Assembly: GCA_015499995.1 (NCBI GenBank) | Contig: JADNRV010000048.1 | Span: forward strand, 248,001-312,000 | Reading direction: 5' to 3' | DNA: 64,000 bases | DNA from: Flammula alnicola | Lineage: Eukaryota; Basidiomycota; Agaricomycetes; Agaricales; Strophariaceae | Shown: positions 57,711 through 64,000 of the stretch, in pieces | Layout of the letters: every line of letters begins with the position of its first letter | Numbering within the stretch: position 1 is the first letter of the stretch | Notes under the pieces: generated by a model | Seen by the model: only the letters and a program-made list of their open reading frames with translations | Databases searched by the model: none | Told to the model about the DNA's origin: nothing | Program-made: the position numbers and the translations under genes

Positions 57711-60165
57711 ATGCCAAAACGCCCATCTGCTGCACTGCGATTTTCTCCCGCGTCCTCGTCCGCGTCGGATCACTCAGATTCTACAAGGTCTCCCAAACGC
57801 TTCCGATCGAACACTACTGGGTCGCTCGACGATGAGAACGAACCGCTGAAGGTTTACATCGTCCAGGAAAAGCTTGACGACAAGATGGTTCGCGAGTTGT
57901 TCGACTTGGTAGAGGCTACAAGCCCAGGCCAACCTCTTTCCCTGGAACTATGCAGCAAGGCGGAAGATGCAGACATTATAATCACTAGCATAAGGATGAA
58001 GAAGCGCCTGCAGAGACACGTCGACTGGAATATTGCCGTTAGTTGCATTTCTTTCCATTCGTTTATTTAATCACAGGACAAGATACTTATTGATCCGTTG
58101 TCCAGAAACAAAAGTCCATCGTGACTCCTGATTGGCTCCGTGAATCCGTGAAGCGGAACAGACCTGTTGAATGCGGCCGTTACGCTGCCCTTGCAGAGCT
58201 GCGCGATCAAACCGTGGCACACTGCCCAGTCGACGACAGTCGCTCAGACCAGAGTAGCCAGACCTTGGTGCCCGAGGCAGCACCCGATGAATCACCCACT
58301 TCACCTCCAGAATACAAAATTCCGACCGTGAAGCCCACAAATCCGCGGGTATTCAATAATTGGACTTCGCACTACTCATGTGCGCGTGCTTCGCCGCTGG
58401 TTTGCGTTAATCAGGCGCTTGTCAAGGAACTGGGAATCCTGTGTCAATCTCGAGAATTAGAAGGCCTCAATATTAACGCTCTGAGCTACGAACGGTCTGT
58501 ATCTGTAGGCCTAATTTTTTTTTTTTACTTCCTTTCCTAGTAGAATAAAAGACTGACAAGAGTTGCTTATCTAGGTCATTAAATGCAAGTCTCCACAACT
58601 TCGGCTATTTTTGCCCACCTAATTCATCTCTGCCAATGATGCACAGCATATCCATATCTCATTACCCAAGAGACATATGCGAGAGACATCGTCAAATTGC
58701 CAGGACTAGGAGATAAAACCCTTTCGAAGGTAGGATGAGCCTCACTTACAGACCATCTCAGATTCATATACTATACGCGTACAGATCGAAGAGTTTATCA
58801 AGAAAGGTTACATCGAAGAGAGTCGTACGTGTTGTTCAAAGCCTCTGCATCGCACTCACCCCGACCTTCTTGCCTGCTTCCCAGAAACGACTAAAGCCTC
58901 TGAACGATTCCAATCCCTATCTCTCTTCGCCACAATATACGGCATAGGACCCTCAAACGCGCGCAAGCTGTACGATCTCGGCCTACGTACGATCGAAGAT
59001 CTCGAGAGGTACTACGACGTCTACCCAGGCTCTTCCGTCCCCTCTCTCGAGGATTTCTTTGAGGAGACAACTCCCAACGGCCGTCGAATTCCAAGGGATA
59101 AACTTCCAGACATGTCTATCAAGATCGCGTTGGCGCTTCGAGAGGATTTCGACATCCCGATTTCTCGCGAGGAGGTCGAGGAGATGCATAGGGTCGTCAT
59201 GAAGGAGCTGCATGGCATACAACCTGGGTGTGTTAGTACTGTCGTTGGCGGGTCAGTGCCTTTCAGTTATGTGATAGTCGAAATATTTTACGGCCTGGTG
59301 CTGATTTTGGCATTTTTGTCCTGGCATTACTTAGGTATCGACGTGGAAAGCAGCAAAGCAACGATGTGGACATCGTGATCAGCCATCCAGATCTGAAGAA
59401 GGGAGCGGATATCGTAAAGGGTCTATGCAATAAACTGACCAAGCATTTGTATGCACGGGGTGGGTACCGCGTTTCTTCTTTCCTTTTCTGCGGTCAGATT
59501 CAATTCTGAGTTCTTGTTTTTTCTAGGGATGGTGACGCATGTAATGCGTATGTTACATCACCTCTTTCCTCTTGGGACGGATATAAATGACACCTCCGTT
59601 CTATTTAGATCTATCTGGATTCCATGCTCATAATGCACTGCGCACGGAGCATTGGGATTCACTCGAGAAGGCGTTGACCGTTTTCAGACTCCCGCCTGAC
59701 GACCAGGGCAAACACACGCGTTTACATCGGCGGCTGGACTTGATCTTCGCCACTCCTGCGGCATATTGGACAGCAGTAGTTGGATGGCAAGTGCATTCAT
59801 GCGTCGCGACTGAATGTGTTTTTCTCTGACGTTTGCTCCTTGCTCCATTGTTCAATAGGTCAGGCTCGAAGATGTTTGAGCGAGATCTGAGGCGCTGGGC
59901 CAAAGTAGAAAAGTATATTCGTGACATTTTGTTAGTTGAGAACAGACTAACATCTTGTGATTGTCAGGGGCATGAAATTTGATAGTTCGGGTATGTGAGT
60001 GATACCTAATCGTCTTATCTGTGCTGGATGGTGTACTCATCTCATCATGGAAATAGGACTCGTCGTCACGATTCGAAATTGTTTATACCACGGAGCGAGG
60101 AGGAAGTATTTGATATTCTCGGCTTGGATTGGGTCGATCCAACGATGCGTAATGCTGATGTATGA
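57711..60165 (+). CDS. POL4: DNA polymerase IV/lambda (BRCT + family X polymerase)
   Basis: This nuclear repair polymerase fills gaps in base excision repair and end joining. Exon 1 from ATG 57711 (MPKRPSAALRFSPASSSASD) has a Ser-rich lead and a BRCT domain (KVYIVQEKLDDKMVRELFDL, ADIIITSIRMKKRLQRHVDW, KSIVTPDWLRESVKRNRPV). The 8-kDa domain and helix-hairpin-helix motifs follow (DIVKLPGLGDKTLSKIEEFI, FATIYGIGPSNARKLYDLGL). The catalytic core shows GGYRRGKQQSNDVDIVISHP, with the two metal-binding Asp (DVD), and HRRLDLIFATPAAYWTAVVG with the third Asp, then SGSKMFERDLRRWA, KGMKFDSSGMTRRHDSK and the end EEEVFDILGLDWVDPTMRNA with TGA at 60163-60165. Exons are joined by many short introns; boundaries between 58490 and 58890 and between 59450 and 59590 are approximate. 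It converges on the next gene with 131 bp between stops. Confidence 0.9.
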
Positions 60166-60296
60166 TTTATGCTTCATGTTCCTTTAGTGTATTTTTTATA
60201 TATGTATATCACAACAAATTGTATGTAGTAAATATACAAGCTCAGATTTTATTTCTATGCATCTCTTCGATGATCTCTGGAAGGTTTGCAGCCAAT

Positions 60297-62353
60297 TTAA
60301 TTTGCGAAGGCGGGGATATCTGTCATCGCCTTGCCCAAGATGAGGCAGTGGATATCCTGTGAAGAAAAAAAGTCAATGAGTGTCCTTCAAGCATTCAGTC
60401 CATAGACAGGCGCTCACGTTAGTTCCTGGAAAAGAGTGATGGGGCGATCAATATCTCCGCCGTTGAATAAAGTGTAACCCAAGCAACACACCTTCATATG
60501 TATTGGTCACCTGCAAGTTAGCAACATGACGGCCGACATGATATCTTGAATAGCACGAAAATGAATGAACACATAATTCATCGGAGGAGATTGGAAACAG
60601 AAAGCGCACTCATCAGCACAGGCATTTCCACCCAAAATATCCAGAACGATGCGCGCCTGCTGAAGAGCCTTGCCACAGTTGTTGCGCTTAACCATACTTA
60701 TCATCTCCGGCGCAAGCTTGCCCTGGTCCTTAAGTCTGCCGACTTGCAAGCTCGCTTGGAGGCCGAGCGCGACTTCGGTTTGCGCATCGACGAGCTTCTT
60801 CTGTACGAGCTGGAATGATGCAAGGGGGCGATTGAACTGGTGACGTTCAAGTGCATATGCGCGTGTGCGGGCGACGCAGTCTTCGAGGGCACCCATCACA
60901 CCCCAAGAGATACCGAACCTTTGGCAGGGGTTAACATAATGTCTTCTGGAAAGGACGCGACGTGCCTTGCTGAATTCAAACACGAGAATGGAGATCCCAA
61001 ACCTTTGGTTTTGGGAAGCAAAGCGTCGTGTGACACACGCACGGAGTCCATAAAGATTGACCCGGTGAGGGAGGCTCGGAGAGCAACTTTGTTCTTAATA
61101 GGTGGCGCTGTCAAACCTTTCATACCCTGCAATTGACGCGTTCAATGCCTTGGAAATAGAGAGGGCTTCATAAGTGTTCACCTTTTCAAGGATGAATCCA
61201 CGGATGCGGTTGTCCCATTTGCAGTTTGCCCAGACAATGAACACGTCTCTGTAGTTCTGCGTCAGCAGAGCCTCTTTCTCGATGAGTGAAAGGACGAATT
61301 TACGCGACAGGGGCATTGGAAATCCATGTCTTACTCCCGTTGATGATGAATCCACCATCGACTTCTTCAGCTGTAGTTTCCATGCCTGCAGGATCCGACC
61401 CATGATTGGGTTCTGTAAGACCCTACAGCAGGTTGAGATTGATTAGGGGTAACGTGGCAGATACAACTCACGAATGCACCAATGAGCTCTCCCTTGGCTG
61501 CAGAAATACCTTTAGTTTATCTATCCCGAAATAAGTAGGAAAGATATACTAACCTAAACGAGGGAGATATTTTTCCTTCTGCGCGTCGGTTCCGAATTCA
61601 TGTATGGGATGCATGACGAGAGAGGATTGAACGGAGGCAGTCGATCGGTATCCTGAATCGACTCTACTCAAACGTAAATATGGAGCTTCACAGCAGAAGT
61701 CGTTAATACACACCGCTCAATCTCTCGCGCAATGAGACCATAGGCGACATTGCTGACTCCAGCGCAACCATATCCTTCGATGGTAGGACCTAGCAAGCCC
61801 AATTTACCCATCTCAGGAAGGATGTCATGGTTGAATTCTTTAAATCGAACAGGAATAAGCTTTGGAGCTCCAAAATGTAATGGCAACATACCTTCCGTTC
61901 GCCATCCTTGCAGCACACGAGGCATGAGGTTCTCCTAAGTGCAAAAATTCAAGTACCAACTGAAAGCCATTTCACCGAGGACATTCACCTGGCAGTATTC
62001 ATGAGCAGTGTCTCTATACGCCGTCATAAATAAGTCAAGAAGACAAGACGAGAGATTGAGGTCAAACCTAATGGCAATCTCTTCATCTGTTAACTGGGAT
62101 TCCAAGTTAAGGGGATCCTAAACTGCGCGTCAATCATGAATGCGATAGACGAGGTCTGAGAGTGCTTGCCTCCCAGTTAAACTTAGCGTAACCTAGAAAT
62201 CGTAACCCATAAATTCAGACGAACGAGCATACGAACACGACTTCACATACCAGACGCTGCGCGCTGGCCGGACGGAGCGTATTTACTGGCTGCTTGACCA
62301 GAAAGACGTGTGTGGACGAGACGCGAGGATTGCTGACGAGGAAGGCTGAACAT
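60297..62353 (-). CDS. Glutaryl-CoA dehydrogenase, mitochondrial
   Basis: An FAD enzyme of lysine/tryptophan breakdown that oxidises and decarboxylates glutaryl-CoA to crotonyl-CoA. From ATG 62353 the N-terminus [20 protein letters not shown] is a good mitochondrial presequence. Then [174 protein letters not shown], and [20 protein letters not shown] with the catalytic glutamate of YEGT, ending DIPAFAN, TAA at 60297-60299. The stretch between YEG and DIH is supplied by an 8-nt microexon at 60418-60425. The overall motif set separates it from short-chain acyl-CoA dehydrogenases. Confidence 0.9.
60418..60425 (-). other. 8-nt microexon of the glutaryl-CoA dehydrogenase gene
   Basis: On the reverse strand the bases GAACTAAC lie between a TTTTCCAG acceptor and a GTGAGC donor. 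Joining GAAG + GAACTAAC + GATATC gives E-G-T-N-D-I, which completes the conserved active-site motif; skipping it would break frame. Confidence 0.8.
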
Positions 62354-63077
62354 TTTGAAGATGGTAAAAAGAAGGAGAAAGTGGGGCTGTTATAAATTAT
62401 TTCGGACGTCCCCTGAGTCCTGACGCGAAGGTCAGGAGGATCCGGGTCCTAAAGGCTATCTTTACCGGCGGCTGGGATTCGGAACATCACGATAGCAAAA
62501 CTCATGTGACCAGATGTGACCGCGGAAGGAGGCAAAATAAAATCAAAACGCTTCAGAATCAGTGGTGGAAAACCGACGGCCGAATGTGAGGACTATGATA
62601 CTATCTCCATGTCAGTACCACTGTGAACGCCACGGTAGTCCATGCCGGACTTCTCTAGACCCAGAGATTTTGCTAGGCCTCCTGTAAAGTAGTAGAGACA
62701 ATATCCTATACTATCCTGCAGCTAAAAATCATGTGGGTGCAAAGTCGCCCTTCTGAATTGTTTAATGGATCGTTGAGAAATGGGCCTGAAGCATTGAATT
62801 TTCTCGTCGCCTAACTCCACAGGCTTCTGTACATGTAACATGGGATCGTCCTCTCGCTTACTTGTTCCGAACCCAAGAGCCATTATTGTTCTGCAACTTC
62901 TCTGCGCGAAAATGCAGCTGACCATCGTCGATCGTTCACGTCGTTGGGTATGTCATTTCTTTCTAATGGATGTGACTGGAAATGTTTTGTTCGAATTCAC
63001 CAAAGCGCATGGAAACATGTCATATTGAAACATATGATACGGAGTGAAAGAGAAGGCCATGTATATGCAAAGGTGAA
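62354..63077. other. 0.7-kb intergenic region
   Basis: Promoter side of the dehydrogenase gene and 3' flank of the eL33 gene. No gene or repeat recognised. Confidence 0.45.
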
Positions 63078-63780
63078 TCAGATCGTCGAGGGGTAAAGCA
63101 TCTAGAGAGAAAGATTAGAAAATCCAGAAATATAAAGCAGAGGAATCCAGACGCACAACGCGGACGCTGGCACCAAACGCGCGAGGAGGGAGGTTGCTTC
63201 GGAATTTTGACTTGACAACGCCTGATGATCCATGTGGCCGTGTTACTCGTCTATTGACAGAGAGTTGATGAACATGGATGAGCATTCCCTGACCGACAAC
63301 GACAAGATAATAGTACGCACCCCCAGATCACGCGAACTTTTGAGCCTTGGATCTCCCGCTTGGCCTTGTAAACGAAAGCAATGCGCTAATATCATTTATA
63401 AGAAAAGAATCGAGCATGAATCCACAACCAGTACGCACCTTGCCAAGGTAGAACTGGGCATCCTCCTTAGTAGCGACACCCTCAATCTGGATCAGCGAAG
63501 TGTTGGGGCGGGTGTTGCGTTTAGCGCGTTTGTGGCCCAAGACTCGGCCTTTGGAGTACAATCTGCAGAATTGAAGCGTCGTCAGTATTATGTCTACCAA
63601 ATATTGCCGCAGGAGTGGTGGAGTATGGTGGTTGCCCTCGATTGGCAAAGTTTTGGCTGGCCCCGTCATCCAAAGTTCCTCCCCACAATCCATCATCTTC
63701 CACCCATCTCCAATAAACGAGAATCCTCCCATATCATTCCCTGCTCCTCTCAAGCGCATAACTCACCTAGTTGAGCCCAT
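63078..63780 (-). CDS. RPL33: 60S ribosomal protein eL33 (L33/L35a)
   Basis: Five exons on the reverse strand: 63780-63767 (MGSTR, 14 nt), 63562-63439, 63385-63321, 63250-63157, 63101-63078. The protein of 107 residues reads [100 protein letters not shown] plus I, the normal length and sequence for eL33, a structural protein of the large subunit. The very short first exon followed by a 204-nt intron is typical for fungal ribosomal protein genes, where the intron often affects expression. Several donors are GTGCGT. Confidence 0.95.
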
Positions 63781-64000
63781 TTTCTGTCTTGAGGTGTGCC
63801 GGCGTCGTTGACAATCTTGAGGGGGTTGCTTTTGGTGTTACCGAAATGGTGAGCAGGCTTGGTCCAACAGCCCTTGAACCAAACACTAACAAAGGTCCGC
63901 GGTCCATCACCTAATTTGGGCTGCACATTTGCTCCCGTTGCAACTTACCACTACACTGTTTCTTCGATGGCGGTAGGCCTTTCGAAACGTCATCCTCTCG
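63768..64000 (-). other. Open reading region upstream of and overlapping the eL33 start
   Basis: On the reverse strand a frame different from eL33 reads [51 protein letters not shown] and stops inside the first eL33 intron. Upstream, GTAAGT-type and AATTAG signals (about 63910-63950) could mark an intron joining it to sequence near the window edge. It may be the end of a neighbouring gene whose 5' part is outside the window, or the eL33 leader. I do not recognise the protein. Confidence 0.3.

Overview
The window looks like nuclear DNA of a mushroom-forming basidiomycete (Agaricomycetes). The evidence is genes cut by many 45-65 nt GT-AG introns, a FunK1-type kinase, Agaricomycete-style F-box and aminoglycoside-phosphotransferase-like genes, and a chromodomain-bearing Ty3/Gypsy element. 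No operons, CRISPR arrays, rRNAs or convincing tRNAs were seen.

Region 1-9.6 kb: the 3' part of a mitochondrial Hsp70 gene, two degenerate direct copies (about 2 kb each) of an F-box-like gene, and between them a reverse-strand gene that appears to fuse a helical N-terminal domain to a Cyc8/Ssn6-like TPR block. Then come a divergent pair: dynactin p25 (with an apparent one-base frameshift) and a TMEM70-like mitochondrial membrane protein.

Region 11-25.3 kb: an isocitrate lyase/PEP mutase family gene lies tail-to-tail with a flavocytochrome b2 (L-lactate dehydrogenase) gene. Two apparently identical 869-bp head-to-tail repeats follow. Next are an APH-like kinase gene whose second intron has grown to 2.6 kb, a decayed second copy of the PEP mutase-type gene, and a FunK1 kinase.

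Region 25.5-43.3 kb: N-acetylglucosamine-6-phosphate deacetylase, about 5.7 kb with no recognised gene, a bZIP regulator with a predicted membrane segment, and about 8 kb of gene-free DNA holding a cluster of diverged tandem repeats.

Region 43.3-64 kb: two paralogous Dal5-type MFS transporters in tandem, NMN adenylyltransferase, a 5.2-kb LTR retrotransposon (identical-looking LTRs, perfect 5-bp target duplication) that has lost its integrase core, DNA polymerase IV/lambda (BRCT plus PolX), mitochondrial glutaryl-CoA dehydrogenase with an 8-nt microexon, and ribosomal protein eL33.

Most intact genes are housekeeping: protein import/folding, NAD synthesis, DNA repair, lysine and amino-sugar catabolism, translation. 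The most unusual items are the TPR fusion gene, the tandem 869-bp element, the integrase-less retroelement, the enlarged kinase intron and the membrane-tethered bZIP. I did not find a clearly new multi-gene system. Exon boundaries were set by eye from splice signals and reading frame.
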